This document shows positions 42,706 through 51,233 of a stretch of DNA of 64,000 nt, one piece after another. Both the position numbers and the translations under genes were made by a program. Position 1 is the stretch's first letter; every line of letters begins with the position of its first letter. A model generated the notes under the pieces. The model was not told the origin of the DNA, did no database searches, and was given only the letters and a program-made list of their open reading frames with translations. The DNA lies in NCBI GenBank assembly GCA_934456365.1, contig CAKSHC010000001.1, positions 124,001 through 188,000 of the forward strand, in the 5' to 3' direction. The DNA is from an uncultured Eubacteriales bacterium (GTDB taxonomy: Bacteria > Bacillota > Clostridia > Oscillospirales > UMGS1783).

Positions 42706-44241
42706 ATGGTATCAAAAATTCTTTCCGCCGGAGCCGATGGGATCAGCGGCTACCCCGTTTGGACAGAGGTCGACGTTTCGCAGGGGCTCCCGGCTTTTGA
42801 TGTGGTCGGATTGCCGGATGCCGCCGTGAAAGAGTCCCGAGAGCGGGTGCGCGCCGTTGTGAAAAACTGCGGATTCGATTTCCCCGCCCGCCGCATTACC
42901 GTCAATCTTGCCCCGGCGGATAAGCGGAAAGAAGGGGCTGTTTTCGATCTGCCCATCTGCATCGGAATTCTCCAGGCAACCGGTCAGATTCTGGCCAATC
43001 TGTCCGCCTTCGCCTTTATCGGAGAACTGTCGCTTTCCGGCGATCTGCGCCCGATCCATGGCGCTCTGCCCATTGTGATGGCATTGAAAGAGGCCGGCGT
43101 TTCCGCCGTGTTTGTTCCCAGTGAAAACGGACCGGAGGTCTCGGTTGTCCGCGGCATTCAGATCCTTCCGGCCGATCACGTGATGCGCGTGGTCGATCAT
43201 TTGCTCGGGGTTTTGCCGATTTTGCCTCTGGAACCGTCCGACGCCGTCTTTCAAAAAGAAACGGAAAGCTTTCTCGATTATGCGGATGTGGCCGGTCAGC
43301 TCTTGCCGAAAAAGGCATTGGAAACGGCCGCCGCCGGCGGTCACAACCTTCTGATGATCGGTCCGCCGGGCTCCGGGAAAAGCATGCTCGCCAAGCGAAT
43401 TCCCTCCATCCTGCCGGATATGAGCTTTGAGGAAGCAATCGAAACCACAAAGATCCACTCCATCTATGGCCTGCTTTCTCCCGACCATCCCTTTGTCAAC
43501 ACCCGCCCCTTCCGCGCTCCGCACCACACGGTTTCCTACGCCGGGATGGCCGGCGGCGGCACCTATCCCCGCCCGGGTGAAATTTCGCTCGCGCACAATG
43601 GCGTTCTCTTTCTCGATGAGCTGCCGGAGTATCCCAAAAATGTTTTGGAGGTCCTTCGCCAACCGCTGGAGGATGGCGCCATCCGCATCTCCCGCACCAA
43701 CAACACGGTTGAGTATCCCAGCCGCTTTATGCTGGTGTGCGCCATGAACCCCTGCCGCTGCGGATTTCTCGGCCATCCGACAAAGGCCTGCAAATGCTCA
43801 CCCGCCGATATCGATCGATATGTCAGCCGTATTTCCGGCCCGCTTTTGGATCGAATCGATATTCAGATCGAAGTTCCCGCCGTTTCCTATCAGGAACTAA
43901 CCGGGCAGGAAAGGGGAGAGAGCTCTGCTGAAATCAAAAAGCGCGTCAATCGGGCTCGTCAGATTCAAAGGGAACGATATAAGGGAACCGGCGTTACCTG
44001 CAACGCCTACCTCTCCGGCGAGCTGATCCGTAGGCATTGCGCTCTTTCGCCTTCGGCCGATAAGCTCCTCCATGCTATCTTCGATCAGCTCACGCTTTCC
44101 GCACGCGGCTACGACCGCATCCTCAAGGTTGCCCGAACCATCGCCGACCTCAAAGGAAAGGAAACCATCACCGAAGAGGAGATTGCCGAGGCGTCCCAAT
44201 ACCGCGCGCTGGATAAAAAATATTTCCATTCCCGCCGGTAA
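42706..44241 (+). CDS. comM: YifB/ComM Mg-chelatase-like AAA+ helicase
   Basis: AAA+ protein that promotes branch migration in natural transformation. The 511 residues have an N-terminal Lon-like domain (FDVVGLPDAAVKESRERVRA), Walker A GPPGSGKSML near 221, Walker B VLFLDELPEY, sensor FMLVCAMNPCRCG with a cysteine cluster, and a C-terminal lid. ATG 42706 follows AAAGGAG. Together with dprA and comEC it suggests a DNA-uptake capability, though comEC here is atypical. Confidence 0.92.
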   Translation: MVSKILSAGADGISGYPVWTEVDVSQGLPAFDVVGLPDAAVKESRERVRAVVKNCGFDFPARRITVNLAPADKRKEGAVFDLPICIGILQATGQILANLSAFAFIGELSLSGDLRPIHGALPIVMALKEAGVSAVFVPSENGPEVSVVRGIQILPADHVMRVVDHLLGVLPILPLEPSDAVFQKETESFLDYADVAGQLLPKKALETAAAGGHNLLMIGPPGSGKSMLAKRIPSILPDMSFEEAIETTKIHSIYGLLSPDHPFVNTRPFRAPHHTVSYAGMAGGGTYPRPGEISLAHNGVLFLDELPEYPKNVLEVLRQPLEDGAIRISRTNNTVEYPSRFMLVCAMNPCRCGFLGHPTKACKCSPADIDRYVSRISGPLLDRIDIQIEVPAVSYQELTGQERGESSAEIKKRVNRARQIQRERYKGTGVTCNAYLSGELIRRHCALSPSADKLLHAIFDQLTLSARGYDRILKVARTIADLKGKETITEEEIAEASQYRALDKKYFHSRR

Positions 44242-44247
44242 CCTCCG

Positions 44248-44301
44248 GTATCCACACGTTAACATAAAAACTGTGGAAAACCCTGTGGAAACAGTGGAAA
44301 A
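44248..44301. promoter_or_regulatory. cluster of DnaA-box-like sites
   Basis: Four nonamers close to TTATCCACA: GTATCCACA (44248), and in reverse TGTGGAAAA (44272, full match to TTWTNCACA), TGTGGAAAC (44284) and AGTGGAAAA (44293). They fill much of the 145-bp gap between comM and the MurE-like gene. The rest of the gap is AT-rich with no clear promoter. Confidence 0.5.
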
Positions 44302-44386
44302 CCCGGGTTTTGGAAGATGTTTTTGCCAAAATAAGAGCAGTTACTCCCTATTATGATAAGAAATTATGTAAACAAATGAGGTTTTT

Positions 44387-45877
44387 ATGAAGGTTCAAGC
44401 CATTACCCAAGCCCTCTGGCAGCAGGGAATTCTGATCTCCTCCGAGGCAGATTCGCTCGAAATTCAATCCATCGGATACGACTCCCGATCCGCCGAGCCG
44501 GGGATGCTTTTCCTTTGCAAGGGAGCGGCATTCAAGCCGGAATATCTGGCAAAAGCCGCAGAAAGGGGAGCGGTCTGCTATCTGGCCGATCAGCGCTACC
44601 CGACGGATCTTCCGGCAGTTTTGGTGTCAAATCTGCGCCGCGCTTTGGCCGTTGCCTCCGCAGCCTTCTATGGAAATCCCGCGCAGTCGCTGGATCTTCT
44701 CGGGATCACCGGAACAAAAGGGAAAACAACCACTGCCTTCCTGACCCGAGCCATCCTGCGGGCCTCCGGCGAAACCTACGGTCTGCTTTCTTCCGTCTTA
44801 ACCGATACGGGCTTTGAAGAACGGGAAGCACATCTCACCACCCCGGAAGCGCCCGATCTCCAGCGGATGCTGGCAGAGATCCGCGACGGAGGGGCAAAAG
44901 GCGCCGTTTTGGAGGTTTCCTCCCAGGGGTTGGCCACCGAACGCATCTGGGGCGTAAATTTCGCCCGAGCAGCCTTTTTGAACATTGGGCAGGATCACAT
45001 CAGCCCGATCGAGCATAAGGATTTTGCGGAGTATTTTGCGGCTAAAAAGAAAATCTGCGAGCACACCCCGGAAGTGCTGGTCAATCTGGACGCCCCCTTT
45101 TCGGATGAGTTCATGGAGCACGCCCGTCAGTGCGGCTGCCGCGTGATACCCTTTGGGCAGGATGAACGCGCGGAGATTCGCGCGATAAACCTTTCCTCTT
45201 CTCCCGCCGGCTCCCGGTTTACCGTTGTCTGCCCGGAATTTGAGCAAACGTTTGAACTGCCTCTTCTGGGTGTATTCAATGTTTCCAATGCTCTGGCGGC
45301 AATCGGCCTTTGCCGTGGGCGCGTCGCCCCCGCTCAAATGGCGCTTGCCTTGAAGAGCGCGTCGGTTCCCGGGCGCATGGTGGTTCTGGACGGCGGGGAT
45401 ATCACGGTGATTGTAGACTACGCCCACAACAAAATGAGCTTCGAAACCCTTTTCGGCGATCTTCGCCGCGAGTTTCCGGGACGCAGGCTGATTTCGATCT
45501 TCGGATGCCCCGGCGGAAAAGCTTTTCTGCGGCGGAAAGACCTCGCCGAAGCCGCCGGGCAGCTGACGGATCATATCGTCCTGACGGCGGAGGACCCCAA
45601 TTTCGACGATGTGGATGAAATCAACGAACAAATCTCCTCCCATATCCGCCCAACCGGAACCTCGTATGAATCGATCCCGGATCGCGCCGAAGCCGTTTTG
45701 CGCACCATTTCGACCGCCCGGCCCGGCGATGTGATTGTCATCACCGGGAAAGGGGAGGAAACGTATCAGAAGGTAGCGGGGGAGTATCTTCCGTTTGAAG
45801 GGGATATCCCGCTTTCTCAGCGCGCTTTGGCCCAAAGAAATCCCTCTCTGTGTAAAAGCCCTTCGGCTGAGCAATGA
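44387..45877 (+). CDS. MurE-like Mur ligase with non-canonical amino-acid motif
   Basis: ATP-dependent ligase of the UDP-MurNAc-dipeptide:amino-acid type. The 496 residues have the N-terminal UDP-substrate domain (IGYDSRSAEPGMLFLCKG), P-loop ITGTKGKTTTAFL, the lysine likely carbamylated in AAKKKICEHT, and the C-terminal domain (VDYAHNKMSFE, VIVITGKGEETYQ). The DNPR motif that selects diaminopimelate is EDPN (402-405) here, so it may add another amino acid or be a paralogue. The last 137 bp overlap the convergent dapB tail. The asd-dapA-dapB neighbourhood still suggests cell-wall lysine/diaminopimelate metabolism. Confidence 0.8.
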   Translation: MKVQAITQALWQQGILISSEADSLEIQSIGYDSRSAEPGMLFLCKGAAFKPEYLAKAAERGAVCYLADQRYPTDLPAVLVSNLRRALAVASAAFYGNPAQSLDLLGITGTKGKTTTAFLTRAILRASGETYGLLSSVLTDTGFEEREAHLTTPEAPDLQRMLAEIRDGGAKGAVLEVSSQGLATERIWGVNFARAAFLNIGQDHISPIEHKDFAEYFAAKKKICEHTPEVLVNLDAPFSDEFMEHARQCGCRVIPFGQDERAEIRAINLSSSPAGSRFTVVCPEFEQTFELPLLGVFNVSNALAAIGLCRGRVAPAQMALALKSASVPGRMVVLDGGDITVIVDYAHNKMSFETLFGDLRREFPGRRLISIFGCPGGKAFLRRKDLAEAAGQLTDHIVLTAEDPNFDDVDEINEQISSHIRPTGTSYESIPDRAEAVLRTISTARPGDVIVITGKGEETYQKVAGEYLPFEGDIPLSQRALAQRNPSLCKSPSAEQ

Positions 45878-46505
45878 TCCATCGGCAGGCGGCAAGCGCC
45901 CCGCGCGCAAAAACGACCGGCGTGTCAATGTGATGGCATAGGGTCAGCGTTTCTCCGCCGCCGGCAAAAAGCACCTCATGCTCTCCTGGGGTGTTTCCCG
46001 CCCGGATGGAATGAATGGGAACCGCACCGCCCAACGCCTTTTGCAGTTCAAGCGCCGTGCCGCTCGGCGCGTCCGCCTTGCCCTTTCGATGCCATTCCAC
46101 GATCTCCGCATCGTATCCGGCAAGCTCCCGGCGGCAGAGCGCGGAAAGCCGAGATAGCAGTGCGGCCACGGGAGAAAAATTGCTGCAAAGCAAAACCGGC
46201 GCCTGTCGGCCATAATCCCGAATGGCTCTTTTCTGCTCATCCGAATATCCCGTAACAGCAAAAACAGCCGGAGTAGAATTTTTTCGCAAATATCCCAGAT
46301 TCTCGCTCAACGCCCGGCATGCCGAAAAATCCAGGAACACTTCTCCCACAAGGGGAACCTCCAAAGCCGACCGAAAAACAGGAAAAGAAACAGATTCGGG
46401 CATCGAAAAATCGATGCCCGCTTTTATTTCAATTCCATTTTCAGCTGCGGCCTTTACCGTCAGCTGCCCCATGCGGCCGCCGCATCCGGCCAAAATCAAT
46501 TCCAT
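45741..46505 (-). CDS. dapB: 4-hydroxy-tetrahydrodipicolinate reductase
   Basis: NAD(P)H-dependent step of diaminopimelate/lysine synthesis. The 254 residues show LAGCGGRMGQ at the N-terminus and the substrate motif EWHRKGKADAPSGTA, retaining the catalytic His and Lys; the second His of the usual HH pair is Arg. The core ends near FYTERDFFG, and about 33 extra residues extend over the end of the MurE-like gene. The second ATG (46505) was chosen because GGAGG lies about 7 bp upstream; the ATG at 46511 abuts it. Its start overlaps dapA by 65 bp. Confidence 0.88.
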   Translation of the reverse strand: MELILAGCGGRMGQLTVKAAAENGIEIKAGIDFSMPESVSFPVFRSALEVPLVGEVFLDFSACRALSENLGYLRKNSTPAVFAVTGYSDEQKRAIRDYGRQAPVLLCSNFSPVAALLSRLSALCRRELAGYDAEIVEWHRKGKADAPSGTALELQKALGGAVPIHSIRAGNTPGEHEVLFAGGGETLTLCHHIDTPVVFARGALAACRWIIAQPKGFYTERDFFGPKRAEKAGYPLQTEDTPPLPSDTFPPLSR

Positions 46506-47403
46506 CGCCATTCCTCCCCAATAAACCGTATTTTTTCAACACCTGCTGCAGCCTCGTTTCGTGTTCTTCCGATAGTCCGCAAAGCGGCAGCCGCAAAGGT
46601 CCGACATCCATTCCGCAAAGATTCATGGCCGTTTTCACGGGAATCGGGTTCACTTCGCAGAACAGCGCACGGATCAGCTCGTTGAGCCCCGTCTGCATCA
46701 GCTCGCTTTTTTCCGTGTCGCCCCGGAAATAGGAAGCGCACAGCTCGTGAACCTGCTCCGGGAGAATGTTGGCCAAAACAGAGATCACTCCGCAGCCTCC
46801 CACCGAAAGAACCGGCAGAATCTGGTCGTCGTTTCCGGAATAAAGATCCAGCGCGTTGCCGCACAGCTCCCGCTGCTTCATGATCGCGGAAAAATCCCCG
46901 CTCGCTTCCTTGATCGCCACAATATTCTTATGCAGAGAAAGCGCCTGATAGGTCTCCGCCGCAATGCAAACTCCCGTGCGCGACGGCACATTATACAGAA
47001 TGATCGGACGATCCACCGCGTCCGCAATGGCCCTGTAGTGCAAAAGCAGCCCCTTCTGCGTGGCTTTGTTGTAATGAGGGGTAACTAAAAGCAGCGCATC
47101 GACTCCAAGCGATTGCGCTGCTTTTGACTTCTCTATGGCCTGTTTTGTATCGTTGCTTCCCGTTCCGGCAATCACGGGCACCCGCCCGCGCGCCTGGGAA
47201 ACCGCCGCCGCGATCACGGCGGCCTGTTCGTCTTTTGTGAGAGTAGATGCCTCTCCGGTCGTCCCGCAGACGATGATCGCGTCCGTTTTCTGCGAGATCT
47301 GCCACTCCACCAGCTCTCTCAGTCGTTCGAGAGAAACCGACCCGTCCGCCTGAAACGGCGTGATCAGAGCAACCCCGGATCCGGTAAAAATCCTGCCCTT
47401 CAC
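46441..47403 (-). CDS. dapA: 4-hydroxy-tetrahydrodipicolinate synthase
   Basis: Condenses pyruvate and aspartate semialdehyde. The 320 residues include CGTTGEASTLT, the Tyr site LYNVPSRTGV and the Schiff-base Lys in VAIKEASGD. The usual family core ends about KKYGLL (residue 295); the remaining 25 residues read across the dapB start. It starts with GTG 47403 with GAGGAG 8 bp upstream, 12 bp after asd. Confidence 0.95.
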   Translation of the reverse strand: MKGRIFTGSGVALITPFQADGSVSLERLRELVEWQISQKTDAIIVCGTTGEASTLTKDEQAAVIAAAVSQARGRVPVIAGTGSNDTKQAIEKSKAAQSLGVDALLLVTPHYNKATQKGLLLHYRAIADAVDRPIILYNVPSRTGVCIAAETYQALSLHKNIVAIKEASGDFSAIMKQRELCGNALDLYSGNDDQILPVLSVGGCGVISVLANILPEQVHELCASYFRGDTEKSELMQTGLNELIRALFCEVNPIPVKTAMNLCGMDVGPLRLPLCGLSEEHETRLQQVLKKYGLLGRNGDGIDFGRMRRPHGAADGKGRS

Positions 47404-47415
47404 AGTATCAACTCC

Positions 47416-48495
47416 TCAGGATAAAAACCCCTTGGCGCAGAGCAGCTCAGCCATTAAAACACCGCCGCCGGCCGCGCCGCGCAGGGTATTGTGGGATAAG
47501 CAAACAAATTTATAATCGTATTGTGCGTCCGGACGAAGCCGGCCAATGGAAATCGCCATGCCGTTTTCCAGATTGCGATCCAGTTTGGTCTGCGGCCGAT
47601 CCGGCTCGGTAAAGTAGTGCAAAAACTGCTTCGGCGCGCTGGGCAGCCCCAGTTTCTGCGGCTCTCCTTCATAGCTTTCCCAGCGGCGAATGATCTCTTT
47701 TTCGTCCACCTTGGTCTTCAGATTCATAAACACGGCGGCAATGTGCCCATCCGTCACCGGCACCCGCAGGCACTGGGCCGAGATAACCGGCGCTTTCGCC
47801 GGCACGATCTTTCCGTCTTCCACCGTTCCCCAGATCTTCAATGGCTCGATCTCGCTCTTTTCCTCTTCGCCTCCGATGTAGGGGATCACATTGTCGATCA
47901 TCTCCGGCCAGGTCTCAAAGTTTTTCCCTGCCCCGGAAATCGCCTGATAGGTGCAGGCCAAAACCTCCGACACCCCCAAATCCAAAAGGGGATGGATCGC
48001 CGGCACATAGCTTTGCAGCGAGCAGTTGGATTTCACCGCGATAAAGCCGCGCTTGGTCCCCAGCCGCTTGCGCTGCGCCTCGATCACAGCCGCATGCTCT
48101 CCGTTGATCTCCGGAATGATCATCGGCACATCCGGGGTGTGGCGATTGGCGCTGTTGTTGGACATCACAGGGCACTCCAAACGAGCATACATCTCTTCCA
48201 GCCGCAGCGTTTCTTCCTTTTTCATGTTCACAGCGCAGAAAACGAAATCCACCATACCCGCAATTTTCTCGGCATCTGCCTGCGCATCCAAAACAACCAT
48301 ACCCGAAACATCTTCCGGAATCGGCTCCGCCATCATCCAGCGTTTTCCGATCGCTTCCTTATAGGTCTTTCCTGCCGAATGAGCGCTTGCCGCCAAAGCC
48401 GCAATATGAAACCAGGGGTGATTTTCCAGTAACGTAATAAAGCGCTGCCCCACCATTCCCGTGGCTCCGATGATCCCCACGCGGTATTCTTTCAT
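47416..48495 (-). CDS. asd: aspartate-semialdehyde dehydrogenase, archaeal/fungal-like type
   Basis: Reduces aspartyl phosphate to the semialdehyde for the DapA reaction. The 359 residues begin EYRVGIIGATGMVGQRF and carry the catalytic Cys in KSNCSLQSYVP and the segment NNSANRHTPDVP typical of the longer, archaeal-like Asd group rather than the common bacterial one. ATG 48495 follows GAGGAGG; an upstream in-frame start has no ribosome site. It heads the asd-dapA-dapB operon. Confidence 0.93.
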   Translation of the reverse strand: MKEYRVGIIGATGMVGQRFITLLENHPWFHIAALAASAHSAGKTYKEAIGKRWMMAEPIPEDVSGMVVLDAQADAEKIAGMVDFVFCAVNMKKEETLRLEEMYARLECPVMSNNSANRHTPDVPMIIPEINGEHAAVIEAQRKRLGTKRGFIAVKSNCSLQSYVPAIHPLLDLGVSEVLACTYQAISGAGKNFETWPEMIDNVIPYIGGEEEKSEIEPLKIWGTVEDGKIVPAKAPVISAQCLRVPVTDGHIAAVFMNLKTKVDEKEIIRRWESYEGEPQKLGLPSAPKQFLHYFTEPDRPQTKLDRNLENGMAISIGRLRPDAQYDYKFVCLSHNTLRGAAGGGVLMAELLCAKGFLS

Positions 48496-48524
48496 GATCC
48501 CGTCCTCCTCCAAAAAGAAATCAG

Positions 48525-48553
48525 TTGAAATCAATTCATTTATGATATATAAT
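48525..48553 (+). promoter_or_regulatory. sigma-A promoter for queA-tgt
   Basis: TTGAAA, 17-bp spacer, perfect TATAAT; the leader would be about 55 nt. The -10 lies inside a palindrome (TATGAT, 5 bp, ATCATA; 48541-48557). Confidence 0.8.
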
Positions 48554-48575
48554 CATAGACAATTGAATTTTTCAA

Positions 48576-48604
48576 ATTATAGCATTCTCTCTTTTTTTTG
48601 TCAA
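48576..48604 (-). promoter_or_regulatory. consensus sigma-A promoter for asd-dapA-dapB
   Basis: On the minus strand perfect TTGACA, 17-bp spacer, perfect TATAAT. It faces the queA promoter, and asd transcripts must cross that promoter. Confidence 0.85.
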
Positions 48605-48615
48605 CGAGGTTTTCT

Positions 48616-49641
48616 ATGCAGCGAAAAGATTTTTCCTACGATCTTCCCCCCGAGCTCATCGCACAAACGCCGTCCGCCAAGCGCGACGCGTCACGCCTGC
48701 TGGTATATCATATGGATTCCGGCGAAATTGTTGACACGGTCTTCCATAACATCATCGATGAAATCCGCCCCAACGATTGCCTGATCATGAACGATTCCAA
48801 AGTCATTCCCGCCCGTCTTTACGGCATCAAGGAGGGCGGGGGAGCCCGGGTCGAAGTCTTCCTGCTGGAACAAAAGGAAGACGATATCTGGGAAGTCATG
48901 GTCCATCCCGGAAAACGCCTCAAACCCGGCGCCGTCGTCGATCTGGAAAACGGACGGATGAAATGCGAAATTCTGGAGGTTGTCGAAGGCGGCAACCGCC
49001 TGGCCCGCTTCTCCTATTCCGGGAATTTCTATGAATTGCTCGATGAGATCGGCCACATGCCCCTCCCTCCGTATATCACGGAAACTCTGTCCGATCAAAG
49101 CCGCTATCAGACCGTCTACGCCGAACATCTCGGCTCTGCCGCCGCCCCCACCGCAGGCCTTCATTTCACAGAGGAGCTCCTTGCCGAGCTGAAAAAGAAG
49201 GGCGTCGGTATCGGGAAGGTCACGCTTCATATCGGCCTCGGCACCTTCCGCCCGGTCAAGGAAGACAATATTCTCGACCACAAAATGCACACCGAGCACT
49301 ACGTTTTGCCGCAGGAAACGGTTGACCTGATTGAAAAAACAAAGAAAAACGGAGGCCGGGTCATCGCCGTGGGCACCACAAGCTGCCGCACGCTGGAGGG
49401 CGTTGTTCGCAACCGCGGCCGGCTCTGCGCCGATTCCGGCACAACCGATATTTTCATCTACCCCGGTTACTCCTTCCAGGTGATCGACGCGCTGATCACC
49501 AACTTCCACCTTCCGGAAAGCACGCTTCTGATGCTGGTTTCCGCTTTGGCCGGGCGCGAAAATGTGCTGCGGGTCTATGAACACGCCATTCGAGAGCGCT
49601 ACCGCTTTTTCAGCTTTGGCGACGCCTGCTTCTTTGTCTAA
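48616..49641 (+). CDS. queA: S-adenosylmethionine:tRNA ribosyltransferase-isomerase
   Basis: Transfers the ribosyl part of SAM to preQ1 in tRNA to form epoxyqueuosine. The 341 residues have the family start FSYDLPPELIAQTPSAKRDASRLL, HLGSAAAPTAGLHFTEELL, and LGTFRPVKEDNILDHKMH. ATG 48616 follows ACGAGGT. It is in the usual queA-tgt-yajC order. No preQ1 riboswitch was recognised in the short leader. Confidence 0.97.
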   Translation: MQRKDFSYDLPPELIAQTPSAKRDASRLLVYHMDSGEIVDTVFHNIIDEIRPNDCLIMNDSKVIPARLYGIKEGGGARVEVFLLEQKEDDIWEVMVHPGKRLKPGAVVDLENGRMKCEILEVVEGGNRLARFSYSGNFYELLDEIGHMPLPPYITETLSDQSRYQTVYAEHLGSAAAPTAGLHFTEELLAELKKKGVGIGKVTLHIGLGTFRPVKEDNILDHKMHTEHYVLPQETVDLIEKTKKNGGRVIAVGTTSCRTLEGVVRNRGRLCADSGTTDIFIYPGYSFQVIDALITNFHLPESTLLMLVSALAGRENVLRVYEHAIRERYRFFSFGDACFFV

Positions 49642-49650
49642 GGAGATTTC

Positions 49651-50781
49651 ATGTATAAGCTTCTCAAACAGTCCGGCCGCGCCCGCCGCGGCACCTTTGA
49701 AACGATCCATGGCACGGTTCAAACCCCTGCCTTTATGAACGTCGCCACCTGCGGAGCCATCCGCGGAGGCCTTTCCTCGCTGGATCTCCATGACGTGGGC
49801 TGCCAGGTCGAGCTCTGCAACACCTACCACCTCCACCTTCGCCCCGGCGACGAGGTCGTGCGCGAAATGGGCGGGCTGCATTCCTTCATCCATTGGGACC
49901 GCCCGATTCTGACCGACAGCGGCGGCTTTCAGGTCTTTTCCCTCTCTTCGCTGCGCAAAATTACCGAGGAAGGCGTTCACTTCGCCTCTCATCTCGACGG
50001 CCGCCGCCTGTTCATCGGCCCGGAAGAGAGTATGCGGATCCAGTCCAACCTCGCCTCCACCATCGCCATGGCTTTCGACGAGTGCATCGAAAATCCCTCG
50101 CCGCGCGATTATGTCGAAAAATCCATCGCCCGCACAACCCGCTGGCTGATCCGCTGCAAAGCCGAGCACGACCGGCTCAACGCCCTGCCGGATACCATCA
50201 ATAAAAATCAGCTCCTCTTCGGCATCAACCAGGGCGGCACCTATATCGACCTGCGCGTCCGCCACATGCAGGAGATCGCCGAGCTGGGGCTCGACGGCTA
50301 CGCCATCGGCGGCCTTGCCGTTGGAGAAACGGCAGAGGAAATGTATCGGATCATCGAAGAGGTGGAGCCCTATATGCCGAAAAATAAAATCCGGTATTTG
50401 ATGGGTGTCGGCACCCCGGTCAATATTTTGGAAGCCGTTGCCCGCGGTGTGGACCTCTTCGACTGCGTGATGCCATCGCGCAATGCCCGCCATGGAACCA
50501 TCTTCACCTCGCAGGGAATTCTGAACATCAACAACCGCAAGTATCTGCCCGATTCCGCCCCTCTTGATCCGGAATGCTCCTGCCATACCTGCCAAAACTT
50601 CACCAGAAGCTATCTGCGCCATCTCTTCAAAGCCAATGAGATGCTGGGAATGCGCCTGGCCACCATCCATAACCTTTCCTTCTATAATCACCTGATGAAA
50701 AAAATCCGCGATGCGTTGGATGACGGCAGCTTTTTTGAAAAAAAAGACGCCTGGATCGAAGCATACGGAAAACGAATCTAA
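49651..50781 (+). CDS. tgt: queuine/preQ1 tRNA-ribosyltransferase
   Basis: Exchanges guanine-34 for preQ1 in GUN-anticodon tRNAs. The 376 residues include TDSGGFQVFSL (general acid Asp), FDCVMPSRNARHG (nucleophilic Asp region) and the zinc site CSCHTCQNFTRSYLRHL. Nine base pairs separate it from queA with AAGGAG between. A separate promoter for yajC starts right after the stop. Confidence 0.97.
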   Translation: MYKLLKQSGRARRGTFETIHGTVQTPAFMNVATCGAIRGGLSSLDLHDVGCQVELCNTYHLHLRPGDEVVREMGGLHSFIHWDRPILTDSGGFQVFSLSSLRKITEEGVHFASHLDGRRLFIGPEESMRIQSNLASTIAMAFDECIENPSPRDYVEKSIARTTRWLIRCKAEHDRLNALPDTINKNQLLFGINQGGTYIDLRVRHMQEIAELGLDGYAIGGLAVGETAEEMYRIIEEVEPYMPKNKIRYLMGVGTPVNILEAVARGVDLFDCVMPSRNARHGTIFTSQGILNINNRKYLPDSAPLDPECSCHTCQNFTRSYLRHLFKANEMLGMRLATIHNLSFYNHLMKKIRDALDDGSFFEKKDAWIEAYGKRI

Positions 50782-50788
50782 AAAAAGA

Positions 50789-50817
50789 TTGCCATTTCTC
50801 TGGAAATCGGTTATAAT
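50789..50817 (+). promoter_or_regulatory. sigma-A promoter for the yajC pair
   Basis: TTGCCA, 17-bp spacer, perfect TATAAT, followed by GGAGGT and yajC. Confidence 0.85.
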
Positions 50818-50841
50818 AGTCAAAAAATGGAGGTATTAAGA

Positions 50842-51219
50842 ATGAATGCTATGTTTTTAAGCAGTGCTGAGTCTACCGCTGAAGGTTTTAATTTTGTCCA
50901 GATGCTTCCGCTGCTCGGCTGCGCCGTTCTGCTCATCGTGGTGATGTATTTCTTCGCCATCCGTCCGCAGAAGAAGCGCGAAAAGGAAGAGGCCGCCATG
51001 CGCAACAGCCTTGATATCGGCGATGCGATCACCACCATCGGCGGGCTGACCGGCCGGATCATCGCGGTCAACGATCCCGAGGATGAGGTGATTATCGAAA
51101 CCGGCTCCAATAAGTCGAGAATCAGCATCAAGCGCTGGGCCATCCAGGGTCGCGCGGAAGATCCCAAGGCCAAAGCCGTCGAAACGGAAGACGGCAAAAC
51201 CGATAAGAAATCCAAGTAA
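50842..51219 (+). CDS. yajC: preprotein translocase accessory protein YajC, copy 1
   Basis: Single-span membrane protein associated with SecDF. The 125 residues have a short periplasmic N-terminus, a membrane helix (about 20-40) ending in MYFFAIRPQKKREKE, and a small beta domain (GDAITTIGGLTGRI). ATG 50842 follows GGAGGT. A second copy follows at 14 bp; secDF is not in the window. Confidence 0.93.
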   Translation: MNAMFLSSAESTAEGFNFVQMLPLLGCAVLLIVVMYFFAIRPQKKREKEEAAMRNSLDIGDAITTIGGLTGRIIAVNDPEDEVIIETGSNKSRISIKRWAIQGRAEDPKAKAVETEDGKTDKKSK

Positions 51220-51233
51220 AAGGAGAACGGCAG

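Noticed and set aside
44248..44301. Replication origin
   Set aside because: DnaA-like boxes are present, but dnaA, dnaN, gyrB and an AT-rich unwinding region of usual size are absent.
48496..48615. Lysine riboswitch before asd or preQ1 riboswitch before queA
   Set aside because: The leaders are about 55-75 nt, AT-rich and lack the conserved stems.
48691..50823. A 710-codon minus-strand frame opposite queA and tgt
   Set aside because: Both sense genes are unmistakable; the antisense frame has no recognisable domain and is a by-product of codon composition.
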